52,375 bases of DNA, from the NCBI GenBank assembly GCA_910576895.1, contig CAJTJZ010000021.1:1-52375 (forward strand). The letters are read 5' to 3'. Below, in pieces: positions 38,285-48,200 of the stretch (positions are counted from its first letter, which is position 1; every line of letters begins with the position of its first letter). The notes under the pieces were generated by a model, which searched no databases, had not been told where the DNA came from, and saw nothing but the letters and a program-made list of their open reading frames with translations. A program made the position numbers and the translations under genes. The stretch is from an uncultured Lachnospiraceae bacterium. Its GTDB lineage: Bacteria > Bacillota > Clostridia > Lachnospirales > Lachnospiraceae.

Positions 38285-40102
38285 ATGATTCATTTTAAAT
38301 TTATGAAAGCTTTTGCCATAGTATTAGCTGTAAATTTATTTACAGAATCGCTGTTATCGTGCGATTTTTCTAAACATTTGCAGGCAGTACAGGCACAGGA
38401 AACGTTTGCTGATATTCATGCCTTGTATCAGTATTGGTGCAGTAATGATTATGAAAATTTTCCAGAAAATGTAGGTGATGTTTATTGTTATTATTATAAC
38501 GATGTCATAGCAGATAGTGAGGATATGATAGTAGATAGTGAAAATTTAGTTTCCGATCCTTATCTGGGAAAAGGAATAGAAACTACTCAAGCAGCAATTA
38601 CAAAAGATCAGGAAGATATTATGGAAGTACCTATGGACAAAAATTATGTTCTCATTATTGGATTAACTGAGAATACAGAGGAAGCACAGCAGGAAATTCT
38701 TTCAAAACTTCAGGATAAAACATATGTAGCATTTACTTCCTGTAAATATAGTCATAGAGAAATGAGAAAGATACAAAAAGAAATTACTCAAATGATGACA
38801 GAACAAGTGTCTGCTGGCATTTGTGGTGTTGGCGGTACTTGTAATGTTATGGGGGTAAATCAAACAAAGGAAGGAAATCAAGTAAATAAGATATTTTATC
38901 CAATGGAACAGTATATACAGGTTTCTATTTTACCAGAATATTATGAGAAAACAACAATAATATTAACAGAAAAATATGGAGATAAAATCAAAACAGAGTC
39001 TTGTTATATAGTAGACAGTGTAGCAGATTGCGATAGTAGTGTTATGATAGAGGAAGATATAGAATCTATGAAAGAAATGGATAAGTATGATGGTAAAGAT
39101 ATTGATATTGGTGCAACTACCATAGGTATTGGAGCAGAACAAGAATCACTTTATCAAAATTCTGCGGTTTCTTCTAAAAAAGGATTTCAATTTCAAAATA
39201 CAATAACAGGAGTTACACTTGGAGATACTTTTACTTTGAAAGGAAATTGGAAAAAAACAACTCCCGTTACTTGGAAAATAACAGGAGTAGATAAAGTAAA
39301 AGTTTTATCAAAAAAAGCAACAGGTACACAATGGAAACTCCAAGCAAAAAAGGCAGGATATATTATAATTACAGCAAAAAATAACAAAAATAAAAAGACA
39401 ATTTCACAAAAAGTTTTTATTTTTGATAAAAATGGAACAGTTTCTAGTCAGAAAAAATTAACAGCAGCATTACAAGCGAAAAAGGTAAAGAAGATTACAA
39501 TAAAAACAGAAGAAGAAAAGGAATTTACAATTCCAGAAGGAGATTATAATGAAAAAGAAATTATAGTAAATGCACCAAAAAGCGAAATTGTAGTAAAAGA
39601 ACAAACGGTTTTAGAAAATATGATTTTGAAAAAGAGTAAACAAATGAAGATTTTTGGAATCACACCACAAGAAGCGAAACAGGTTTTTGGAGAACCTATT
39701 GATTCTTTATCTGGACTTTCTGGTGATATTTTTAAATGGAAAAATAAAACAAAGGTAATTGCCTATTATGATTCTGATAATCTAGGTAATATGATAGTAG
39801 ATGATAAAGCAACGATAGATAAGCCAGTAGAAACAGTAGATGCAATAGGAGAAGAAGTATCAAATAATAAAAATGTATTTTATGGAACAATTCTTGAATT
39901 ATATCAGGATGGAGCGATTGCACTTGTAGAGCCAGAGGAGGGTGCAGATATTCGTTCTTCTGGTGATCAGGTAACAGTTAATTTAGCTGTAAATACAACG
40001 GATCATTTTTCTGTTGGAGATAGAATACAAGTTGAATATGATGGTAATGTGATGGAAACCTATCCATTGCAAATTCATGTTTTGCAGGTAGAAAAAGCAT
40101 AG
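38285..40102 (+). CDS. Secreted protein with Ig-like and DUF3221-like domains
   Basis: The 605-residue protein begins with a signal sequence (FKFMKAFAIVLAVNLFTES). A middle segment (about 120-245) alternates helices and strands (SHREMRKIQKEITQMM; ILTEKYGDKI). A bacterial Ig-like (BIG2-type) domain lies at about 300-385 (ITGVTLGDTFTLKGNWKKTT, WKLQAKKAGYIIITAKN). Next comes a segment like a small beta-barrel lipoprotein domain (ITPQEAKQVFGEPID). The C-terminus (about 530-605) resembles DUF3221: GTILELYQDGAIALVEP, FSVGDRIQVEYDG and METYPLQI. ATG 38285 has TAGGAGGG upstream; the frame extends to 38165 but lacks a ribosome site there. It is a surface or secreted protein of unknown task, divergent from the subtilase. 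Confidence 0.7.
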   Translation: MIHFKFMKAFAIVLAVNLFTESLLSCDFSKHLQAVQAQETFADIHALYQYWCSNDYENFPENVGDVYCYYYNDVIADSEDMIVDSENLVSDPYLGKGIETTQAAITKDQEDIMEVPMDKNYVLIIGLTENTEEAQQEILSKLQDKTYVAFTSCKYSHREMRKIQKEITQMMTEQVSAGICGVGGTCNVMGVNQTKEGNQVNKIFYPMEQYIQVSILPEYYEKTTIILTEKYGDKIKTESCYIVDSVADCDSSVMIEEDIESMKEMDKYDGKDIDIGATTIGIGAEQESLYQNSAVSSKKGFQFQNTITGVTLGDTFTLKGNWKKTTPVTWKITGVDKVKVLSKKATGTQWKLQAKKAGYIIITAKNNKNKKTISQKVFIFDKNGTVSSQKKLTAALQAKKVKKITIKTEEEKEFTIPEGDYNEKEIIVNAPKSEIVVKEQTVLENMILKKSKQMKIFGITPQEAKQVFGEPIDSLSGLSGDIFKWKNKTKVIAYYDSDNLGNMIVDDKATIDKPVETVDAIGEEVSNNKNVFYGTILELYQDGAIALVEPEEGADIRSSGDQVTVNLAVNTTDHFSVGDRIQVEYDGNVMETYPLQIHVLQVEKA

Positions 40103-40195
40103 TAAAATAGTATAGTATTGATTCTATATATGATAAAACTTGCGGCATAGAACAAAATATGATAAAATATACCAGTAAATTTCTATTAAATATTT

Positions 40196-40216
40196 TATGC
40201 CAAGGCATAGTATAAT
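40196..40216 (+). promoter_or_regulatory. Palindromic operator candidate at nuclease promoter
   Basis: TATGCC-AA-GGCATA (40196-40209) is a perfect palindrome directly abutting a TATAAT box (40211-40216), where the -35/spacer would be. GGCATA recurs at about 40144 and just before a possible -10 at 38135-38145 in the neighbouring promoter region. A repressor or activator site is likely but unassigned. Confidence 0.4.
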
Positions 40217-40234
40217 GTTGAAAGGGTGAAGACT

Positions 40235-40969
40235 ATGGCTAAATTTTTAAAAAACATACTAGTATTTTTATCTATTTTTGTTCTATGTTTTTCTTTAACA
40301 GCTTGTTCTTTCTCTGATATTTTTGATATTGTATCAGAAATTCTTGAGGAAGAAGAAAAAGACACTTCCAAACAGGGAATTACACTAGATTCTATTCCAG
40401 AATTTTCTGGTGAACCCTATGTAGAACTTTATAATAATCAACCAGATTTTGATAAAAGTGATGGTGATAAAGGTTCTTTTGAAACATATAGTCCATTAGA
40501 TTCTCTTGGACGCTGCGGTGTGGCTTATGCAAATATTGGAGTTGATTTAATGCCAACAGAAAAAAGAGGAAGTATTAGCCATGTAAAGCCATCAGGGTGG
40601 AATAGTGTAAAATATAAAAATGTAGAAGGACGATATTTATATAATCGCTGTCATTTAATTGGATTTCAATTATCCGGTGAAAATGCTAATTCAAAAAATT
40701 TAATTACAGGAACACGTTACTTAAATGTTGATGGAATGTTACCATTTGAAAATGAAGTGGCAGAATATGTCAAGAAAACAGAAAATCATGTCTTATATCG
40801 TGTAACACCAATTTTTGAAGGTGATAATCTCGTGGCTTCTGGTGTGCAAATGGAGGCTTGGTCAGTGGAAGATGAAGGAGAAGGAATTTGCTTTCATATT
40901 TTTGCTTATAACTGTCAGCCGGGAATTACAATTGATTATGCAACGGGTGCTAGTAAAGAAAAGCCATAA
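40235..40969 (+). CDS. NucA/EndA-type DNA/RNA non-specific endonuclease lipoprotein
   Basis: The 244-residue protein carries a lipobox (SLTACS near residue 22) and a beta-beta-alpha metal nuclease domain of the EndA/NucA type. The catalytic region reads LYNRCHLIGFQLSGENANSK followed by NLITGTRYLNVDGM, with the histidine and asparagine in place; the usual DRGH is NRCH. LYRVTPIFEGDNLVASGVQM completes the family pattern. Such surface nucleases cut incoming DNA for competence or degrade extracellular DNA. ATG 40235 is preferred over GTG 40226 because AAAGGGTG lies before it. It is on the same chromosome stretch as comEA and comEC but not in their operon. A terminator follows. Confidence 0.88.
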   Translation: MAKFLKNILVFLSIFVLCFSLTACSFSDIFDIVSEILEEEEKDTSKQGITLDSIPEFSGEPYVELYNNQPDFDKSDGDKGSFETYSPLDSLGRCGVAYANIGVDLMPTEKRGSISHVKPSGWNSVKYKNVEGRYLYNRCHLIGFQLSGENANSKNLITGTRYLNVDGMLPFENEVAEYVKKTENHVLYRVTPIFEGDNLVASGVQMEAWSVEDEGEGICFHIFAYNCQPGITIDYATGASKEKP

Positions 40970-41004
40970 GTTTGTATTTTCTTTTTAATTATAGTAATGG
41001 TAAT

Positions 41005-41058
41005 AAAATAAGTTATGGTTTCATTAGAAATAATGTAAAATCATAACTTATTTTTTTG
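41005..41058 (+). terminator. Terminator after nuclease gene
   Basis: AAATAAGTTATG (41006-41017) and CATAACTTATTT (41042-41053) form a perfect 12-bp stem followed by TTTT. The rest of 41059-41275 is AT-rich; a -10-like TATAAT near 41214 may serve the ATPase gene but its -35 is unclear. Confidence 0.75.
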
Positions 41059-41275
41059 TGGGCTTTTAATAATATTGATTTTTTTAATAATATGTATAGA
41101 AACTTTAATTCCAATAAACAGGAAGGTAGATTTCTAATATATAAGATGATAGTATAAACTTAAAGTAAAATAAGTTTGCTTGATAAAATTGGTATTTCAT
41201 GCTAGACTAGAAATATAATAGATAAAAAATCTATGTACTATTTTGATATCTAAGATGTGGAAAGGAACGTAAGAA

Positions 41276-42457
41276 ATGCCCAAAGTATTTAATGTGACTG
41301 CTGTATGTATACCAGAAAAACATTATATGGTAAATATTGAAGAACGTCTTAAAGAAATAAAAGTATTAGTTGATGGAGAGAATTATTTTACAATTAATCA
41401 AGCTAGGCAGTATGGGAAAACGACAACATTGAGAGCTTTGGAGAAATATTTAAAAAAAGATTATAATATTATTTTTATGGATTTTCAGACTTTTGGCAGT
41501 GCAGAATTTCAAGATGAAAATATATTTTCACTTTCCTTTGCAGATTTATTTTTGGATTTGTTTAAAAACATAGAAATGAGTATTTCAGAGGAATTAAGGA
41601 AGGCAATCAATGAATTACAGCTTCAAATAAATTGTAGAAATAGTTTTTTTACATTAAATGCACTTTTTAGAAGATTAAGTAATATTTGTGCATATTCCAA
41701 GAAACCTATTGTTTTAATGATTGATGAAATAGATAGTGCTATAGATAATCAAGTATTTGTTGATTTTTTGGCACAGCTTCGTGCATATTATATCAAGCGA
41801 GATACACAGCCGACATTTCAGTCAGTAATTTTAGCTGGAGTATATGATGTAAAAAATTTGAAACGAAAATTTTATTTAGAAAAGGGACATAAAATGAATA
41901 GTCCTTGGAATATAGCGGCTGATTTTAAGATTGATATGAGTTTTTCAAAGCATGAGATTGCAGGCATGATTAATCAATATGAGATGGATTATCATACGGG
42001 AATGAATATTGATAAGGTGGCTTGTTTACTTTATGATTATACTTCTGGTTATCCATTTCTTGTATCTAGGCTTTGTAAACTCTTAGACGAAGAAGTAAGT
42101 ATAACAAGTGGAAGTAAATCTGCTGCATGGACAGAGAATGGTTTTTATGAAGCAGTTCAACTTATTTTAACAGAAAAAAATGCTTTATTTGATTCTTTGA
42201 TTGGAAAATTAATGAGTTATCCAGAACTAAATGTAATGATAGAATCTCTTCTTTTTACACGAAAAAATATAAGTTATAATTCTGATGAACCAGCAATTGA
42301 TATTGCTGCTATGTTTGGTTTTATAAAAAAACAAGATCATATGGTTATAATTGCAAATCGAATTTTTGAAACAAGGCTTTATAATAGATATTTATCTGTA
42401 GCAGAATTATCTGGAGAAGAATATAACCGTTGTGGAGAAAAACTACTTGCAAGATAA
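41276..42457 (+). CDS. AAA-like ATPase with deleted PD-(D/E)XK nuclease tail
   Basis: The 393-residue protein belongs to the AAA-ATPase-like family that usually runs to about 520-560 residues and ends in a PD-(D/E)XK nuclease domain. The ATPase part is complete: Walker A NQARQYGKTTT (GKT), Walker B VLMIDEID and YTSGYPFLVSRLC near the lid. Just after IFETRLYNRYLSVAELSG the sequence jumps to EEYNRCGEKLLAR and stops. That last piece matches the late nuclease-domain motif (EEYNxRGExQL) normally found about 100 residues further on, so an in-frame internal deletion and a premature end are likely. ATG 41276 has AAAGGAACG upstream. It is probably a non-functional or reduced relic of a mobile-type family of unknown role. 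Confidence 0.75.
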   Translation: MPKVFNVTAVCIPEKHYMVNIEERLKEIKVLVDGENYFTINQARQYGKTTTLRALEKYLKKDYNIIFMDFQTFGSAEFQDENIFSLSFADLFLDLFKNIEMSISEELRKAINELQLQINCRNSFFTLNALFRRLSNICAYSKKPIVLMIDEIDSAIDNQVFVDFLAQLRAYYIKRDTQPTFQSVILAGVYDVKNLKRKFYLEKGHKMNSPWNIAADFKIDMSFSKHEIAGMINQYEMDYHTGMNIDKVACLLYDYTSGYPFLVSRLCKLLDEEVSITSGSKSAAWTENGFYEAVQLILTEKNALFDSLIGKLMSYPELNVMIESLLFTRKNISYNSDEPAIDIAAMFGFIKKQDHMVIIANRIFETRLYNRYLSVAELSGEEYNRCGEKLLAR

Positions 42458-42577
42458 AATAATAAAAGATAGTAGTGGTAAATTTTTTTATAATTTATGA
42501 ATCTTTGAGTTGATATTGGAACAAATATTAGAATTTTGTATTAAAAAAATTTATATATTGATGATTCTTGAGAATTG

Positions 42578-42631
42578 TTAAGAAAAATTTAAGAAAAATG
42601 ATAAGACTTTCCTAAGACTTTTTGTTATAAT
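42578..42631 (+). promoter_or_regulatory. Solute-binding gene promoter with four TAAGA repeats
   Basis: Four TAAGA cores start at 42579, 42590, 42602 and 42613 (steps of 11, 12 and 11), the first two inside identical TTAAGAAAAAT units. TATAAT follows at 42626-42631 and there is no standard -35. This is the classic layout of a site for an OmpR/PhoB-type activator. Confidence 0.65.
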
Positions 42632-42697
42632 AAGGGACATATCAATAATTATAAAAGTTGTTGCAAATATAACAGCAGAATTTGGGGGAGTGAGAAG

Positions 42698-45028
42698 ATG
42701 AAAAAAAGAGATTTTTGGAAAAAGAGAATTTTTTTTATTGCCATTTTTGCATTAGCTATTGTAGTAACTGCATGTAATGGAAAGGAAACAGGGAAAGAAA
42801 CATTAAAACAGAAAGAAGGAGGGACAGAAAAAAATGCAGGAACTGATAAGGAATATTGCTATCAGGCATCTTTCCAAGAACTATCGGTAAAATCAACTAG
42901 GTTTGAGAATATGTGTCAATTGGAAGATAAAGTTTATACGATAGGAAGCTATTATGAAGAAGATAAAAAAACAGGAGAATATTCTACCCATTATTGTCTT
43001 TTAGAGGGAGCATTAGATGGAAGTGGTTTTAAGGAAACAGAATTAAAGGTAAAAAAAGATGAATATATTCAGTTAATGACAGTAGATGAGAATAATCAGC
43101 TTTCTATTCTTACCTTGATTTCTTCTTATAATGAAAAGACAGAAGAAACAAAAGAACAGTATTACATAAAGAAATTAGAAAAAGATGGAACAATCAAAAA
43201 GGATCATAAGATACAAATGGAGAAGGATATGAATGGTCTTTATTTAGGCGGCAGAGGAACGATGCTTGCAAAAGATGGTTCTGTTTATGCTTCTGATTAT
43301 AATAGTTTTGTTTATTATTTTGACAAAACAGGAAAACAGAAACAGTGTTTTGATTTAAAAGCAATAGTAGATAATATTATACAAACAGAAGATGGCAGTA
43401 TTTATGTTTATGGCGATTTAGGAGAGGAACGGGAAAGTGCTTTAAAGAAATTAGATTTAGAACAGCAGAAATTTGGTTCAGCAATCCATATGGATATCAG
43501 TCATGTCTATAATACAAATAGTTATGGCGGAAAGGATATTTATTTACAAGAAGATACGGGTGTTTATCATATTGATGTTTCCAGTGGAAAGACAGAATTA
43601 TTATTTAACTGGATTAATCAGGATATTGATGGTCAAAGAATACAATCCTATTTGCCATTAGAAGATGGAAGCGTTTTAGCTATTGTTGCATCTTTTAATC
43701 AGCAGAATGAAAAGGAAAAAGCAGAAATTGTAGTAATTAAAAAGGTAAAATCATCAGAAGTAAAAGAAAAGACAATTTTGACACTTGCATGTACTTATCT
43801 GGTTGATAGTGTAAAAAAAGCAGTTTTGGATTTTAATAAGACAAATGAAACTTATCGAATTGAAGTGCAGGAGTATTCTAATTATGAAGATAGTGCTTCT
43901 AAGCTAAATCTTGATATGATATCAGGACAAGTTCCAGATATTATAAGTCTTTATCAGCTTCCTGCTAATATGTATATAAAAAAGGGGATATTAACGGATT
44001 TATATCCACTCATGGAAAAAGATACTGAAGTTAAAAAAGAAGATTTTCTGGAATCTGTGTTAAATACATTGGAACAAGATAAAAAACTTTATTATATAAA
44101 TAGTACACTTTCCTTAGATGTATGGTCAGTAGGAGAAAAGTATTGGAAAGAAGAAGGATGGAATTTTAAAGAAATGGAGGAACTTTATCATAAAAAATCA
44201 AAAGATCAGTTGTTTTTTTATTATGTTTATCGGGAAGATATACTGCGGAAATTAATTTTGGGACAGATGGACGATTTGATTGATTGGAAAACAGGAGAAG
44301 TGCATATAAATACAGAGAATTTTATTAATATGCTGGAATTTTCAAAGAATTTCCCAAGTGCAGAAGAAGCGGAGATTTCTGATATTGATCTTGGAAAAGC
44401 AGTAAAAAAAGGAAATATTATGTTAATGGATAACTTTATTTATAATGCCTATGATATGGAAGTGCAAGCAGAGTTCTATAAAAATGCAGGAGGATTTCAT
44501 ATGGTAAGTTATCCATCAGAAGATAGAAATAATCGTGTTGCTATGAACGCTTTTTCTTTTACTCCACTGATGGCAATTACAGAACAATGTAAGAATAAAG
44601 AGGGTGCATGGGAATTTCTTCGTAAGTCGCTTACTTATGATGGAATGCTTTCTCTTGTTTATGATCCAAAGGGGTATGGCAGTGGGATTCCAACTAGAAA
44701 AGATGTGCTTGAGAAACTTTTAGAATACTCTATGGCAACAGAAGAATATGAAGACAATGGTGTTAAGGTAGTACCAATTGAAACTAGTTATAGTTTTAAT
44801 AGTTATGGAATTCCGATAGGGCCAATTAGTGAGGAACAAGCCGATCAAATCCGCAATCTTGTGAATAGAATTGGAATTTTCAATGCAGAAGAAAATACAA
44901 TCACAACAGCTATTTTGGATATTGTGAATGAGGAAACAGCGGCAATGTATGCAGGAGATAAGACGGCAGAACAGGCAGCAGAAATTATTCAAAGCAGAGT
45001 TAAAACATTAGTTAGTGAAAATTCTTAA
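42698..45028 (+). CDS. Large extracellular solute-binding lipoprotein
   Basis: The 776-residue protein is a lipoprotein (membrane segment then lipobox VVTAC). Residues about 40-350 form repeated beta-strand units such as DGSVYASDYNSFVYYF and DGSIYVYGDLGE that look like a beta-propeller. Residues about 355-776 are a family 1 extracellular solute-binding domain (LTLACTYLVDSVKKAVLDFN, SGQVPDIISLYQLPANMYIK, then KGILTDLYPLM and GAWEFLRKSL). The fusion is larger than usual binding proteins (400-550 residues). ATG 42698 follows GGGGGAG. No permease or ATPase is adjacent, but MalF/MalG-type permeases without a binding protein sit at 13-15 kb under a similar promoter. The ligand is unknown. Confidence 0.87.
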   Translation: MKKRDFWKKRIFFIAIFALAIVVTACNGKETGKETLKQKEGGTEKNAGTDKEYCYQASFQELSVKSTRFENMCQLEDKVYTIGSYYEEDKKTGEYSTHYCLLEGALDGSGFKETELKVKKDEYIQLMTVDENNQLSILTLISSYNEKTEETKEQYYIKKLEKDGTIKKDHKIQMEKDMNGLYLGGRGTMLAKDGSVYASDYNSFVYYFDKTGKQKQCFDLKAIVDNIIQTEDGSIYVYGDLGEERESALKKLDLEQQKFGSAIHMDISHVYNTNSYGGKDIYLQEDTGVYHIDVSSGKTELLFNWINQDIDGQRIQSYLPLEDGSVLAIVASFNQQNEKEKAEIVVIKKVKSSEVKEKTILTLACTYLVDSVKKAVLDFNKTNETYRIEVQEYSNYEDSASKLNLDMISGQVPDIISLYQLPANMYIKKGILTDLYPLMEKDTEVKKEDFLESVLNTLEQDKKLYYINSTLSLDVWSVGEKYWKEEGWNFKEMEELYHKKSKDQLFFYYVYREDILRKLILGQMDDLIDWKTGEVHINTENFINMLEFSKNFPSAEEAEISDIDLGKAVKKGNIMLMDNFIYNAYDMEVQAEFYKNAGGFHMVSYPSEDRNNRVAMNAFSFTPLMAITEQCKNKEGAWEFLRKSLTYDGMLSLVYDPKGYGSGIPTRKDVLEKLLEYSMATEEYEDNGVKVVPIETSYSFNSYGIPIGPISEEQADQIRNLVNRIGIFNAEENTITTAILDIVNEETAAMYAGDKTAEQAAEIIQSRVKTLVSENS

Positions 45029-45061
45029 TAAAAAGACAATGAGAGAGTGTAGAAAAAAGAC

Positions 45062-45090
45062 TTGATTTTCTCTTTCGTTTATATTATAAT
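45062..45090 (+). promoter_or_regulatory. gltBD promoter
   Basis: TTGATT (45062-45067) and TATAAT (45085-45090) are separated by 17 bases. Transcription would start about 10 bases before the terminator-like hairpin at 45107. Confidence 0.65.
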
Positions 45091-45106
45091 GGCGAAATGA
45101 ACAAAG

Positions 45107-45145
45107 ATGTTCTTGGGCAGAGATCTGCCTAAGAGCATTTTTTTT
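45107..45145 (+). terminator. Terminator or attenuator in gltB leader
   Basis: ATGTTCTTGGGCAG (45107-45120) pairs with CTGCCTAAGAGCAT (45125-45138), followed by eight T. It may end the preceding solute-binding transcript, but because a good promoter lies in front of it, it would also attenuate gltBD. Confidence 0.8.
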
Positions 45146-45152
45146 ATTTAAT

Positions 45153-45237
45153 TAGGAAATTTCTCGAAATTTCCTATTAGCAGCTTCCTTCGGAAACTGC
45201 AAAGAGTCGAACAAAAGCGAGCTTGCTCGCTTTGTTC
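45153..45237 (+). repeat. Three consecutive hairpins before gltB
   Basis: Directly after the terminator come TAGGAAATTTC/GAAATTTCCTA (45153-45176), GCAG-C-TTC with a C(TTCG)G tetraloop and GAA-A-CTGC (45180-45200), and GAACAAAAGCGAGC/GCTCGCTTTGTTC (45209-45237). The G+C-richer, tightly packed set looks like a structured RNA or a dispersed palindromic repeat unit. Confidence 0.65.
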
Positions 45238-45280
45238 TGAAATGATTGTATTATTTTTAAGAAAAGAGGCGGCAAATAAG

Positions 45281-48200
45281 ATGAAGCAAGATAAGATTTC
45301 TTCTATTCATGGATTATATCGTCCAGAATTTGAACATGATAATTGTGGTATTGGTGCAATTGTAAATATTAAGGGTAAAAAAACACATGATACGGTAGAG
45401 AATGCATTAAAGATTGTAGAGAACCTGGAGCATCGTGCAGGAAAGGACGCCGAGGGAAAGACAGGAGATGGCGTAGGGATTCTTTTGCAGATTTCGCATA
45501 AGTTTTTTGCAAAAGCAGCAAAGATTTTAAATATAGAACTTGGAGAGGAACGAGAATATGGAGTTGGTATGTTTTTCTTTCCACAAGATGAATTAAAGAA
45601 AAATCAAGCAAAGAAGATGTTTGAAATTATTGTAGCAAAAGAGGGACTGGAATTTCTTGGCTGGAGAAGTGTTCCAACAGCACCACAGTTTCTTGGACAA
45701 AAGGCAGTAGAATGTATGCCATGTATCTTACAATGTTTTATTAAAAAACCAGCAAATTGTTCTGTTGGACTAGATTTTGATCGTAAATTATATGTGGCAC
45801 GCCGTATTTTTGAACAAAGTAATGAAACAACTTATGTAGTCTCCCTTTCTAGTAGAACTATTGTATATAAAGGGATGTTTTTAGTACAACAGCTTCGACT
45901 ATTCTTTCCTGATTTGCAGGATAGGGATTATGAATCGGCAATTGCTATTGTACATTCCCGTTTTTCTACGAATACGCAGCCAAGTTGGCAAAGGGCACAT
46001 CCGAATCGTTTTATTGTGCATAATGGTGAAATTAATACGATTCGAGGAAATGCAGATAAAATGCTTGCCAGAGAAGAAACGATGGAGTCAGAGTATTTAA
46101 AGGGACAGCTTCATAAAGTGCTTCCTGTTGTAAATACACAAGGTTCAGATTCTGCTATGTTAGATAATACCTTAGAATTTCTTGTAATGAGTGGTATGGA
46201 TCTTCCTTTGGCCGTTATGATTACAATTCCAGAGCCATGGGCAAATGATAAAAGTATTCAGCAAAAAAAGAAAGATTTTTATCAATATTATGCAACGATG
46301 ATGGAGCCATGGGATGGACCAGCTTCGATTATGTTTAGTGATGGAGATATTATGGGTGCTGTTCTTGATAGAAATGGGCTACGTCCTTCCAGATATTATA
46401 TTACAAGAGATGAACAGTTAATTCTTTCTTCTGAGGTTGGTGTCACTTTTGTTCCGCCAGAAAATATAGTGAAAAAAGATAGGCTTCGTCCGGGGAAAAT
46501 GCTGCTTGTAGATACAATCAAGGGCTGTGTTATTGATGATGAGGATTTAAAAAATAAATATGCAATGAAGCAGCCTTATGGGGAGTGGTTAGATGCTAAT
46601 CTTGTCAGATTAAAGGATTTAAAAATTCCAAATCAAAGTGTTGCAAGTATTGAAAAAGAAGAACGCTCTCGTTTACAAAAGGCATTTGGCTATACATATG
46701 AAGAATGTAAAAATACGATTCTTCCTATGGCATTACATGGTGCAGAGCCAATTGCAGCTATGGGGTCGGATTGTCCCCTGCCTGTATTATCAAAACAGCG
46801 TCCACCATTATTTCACTATTTCCGCCAAATGTTTGCACAAGTGACAAATCCGCCAATTGATGCTATTCGGGAAGAAATTGTGACAAGTACAACAACGTAT
46901 ATTGGAGAGGATGGAAATATTTTAGAAGAAAAAGCAGAAAATTGTAAGGTATTAAAAATTAATAATCCGATTCTTACCAATACCGATATGCTGAAAATTA
47001 AATATATGAAGGTAGAGGGCTTTAAAGTACAAGTCATTCCCATTATTTATTATAAAACAACTTCTCTAGAAAAAGCAATTGATCGTTTATTTCTTGAGGC
47101 AGATAGAGCTTATAAAGATGGTGTCAATGTAATGATTTTATCGGATCGTGGAATTGATGAAAATCATGTAGCCATTCCTTCTTTATTGGCAGTTTCTGCT
47201 ATGCAGCAGCATTTAGTACAAACAAAGAAAAGAACAAGTCTTGCTATGATTTTAGAGAGTGGTGAACCAAGAGAAGTTCATCATTTTGCAACATTACTTG
47301 GCTATGGTGCTTGTGCAGTAAATCCATATTTAGCTTTGGAAACCATTCATGAATTAATTGAAAAAAAGCTGCTTGATAAAGATTATTATGCTGCGGTGAA
47401 TGATTATAATTATGCTGTTTTACATGGAATTGTAAAGATTGCATCAAAAATGGGCATTTCTACGATTCAGTCTTATCAAGGTTCTAAAATTTTTGAAGCA
47501 ATTGGTGTAAGTAAAGAAGTGATTGATAAATATTTTACGGATACTGTTAGCAGAATTGGTGGTATTACGATAAAAGATATTGAAAAGCAGGTGGATGAGC
47601 TTCATACCATGGCATTTGATCCTTTGGGACTTCAAACAGATTTAACACTAGATAGTGTTGGAAATCATAAAGCAAGAAGCCATAAAGAGGAGCATCTTTA
47701 TAATCCAAAGACAATTCATTTATTACAACAGTCTACATGGACCGGAAGTTATGAATTATTTAAACAATATACACATTGTGTTGATGAAGAAGAATCCGCA
47801 ATTAGTTTAAGGGGACTGCTTGATTTTCGCTATCCAAAAGAAGGCATTCCAATCGAATCGGTAGAACCTGTGGAATCTATTGTAAAACGGTTTAAAACGG
47901 GTGCAATGTCTTATGGTTCAATTTCTCAGGAAGCACATGAAACTCTTGCAGTTGCTATGAATCATTTAGGTGGAAAGTCTAATAGCGGAGAAGGCGGCGA
48001 AAGTCTGGAGCGACTGATTTCTTCCAAAGATGAAATTAACAAATGTTCTGCCATTAAGCAGGTGGCTTCTGGACGTTTTGGTGTAACATCACGTTATCTT
48101 GTAAGTGCAAAGGAAATTCAGATTAAAATGGCACAGGGGGCAAAACCGGGAGAAGGCGGACATTTGCCGGGAAGAAAGGTATACCCTTGGATAGCAAAAA

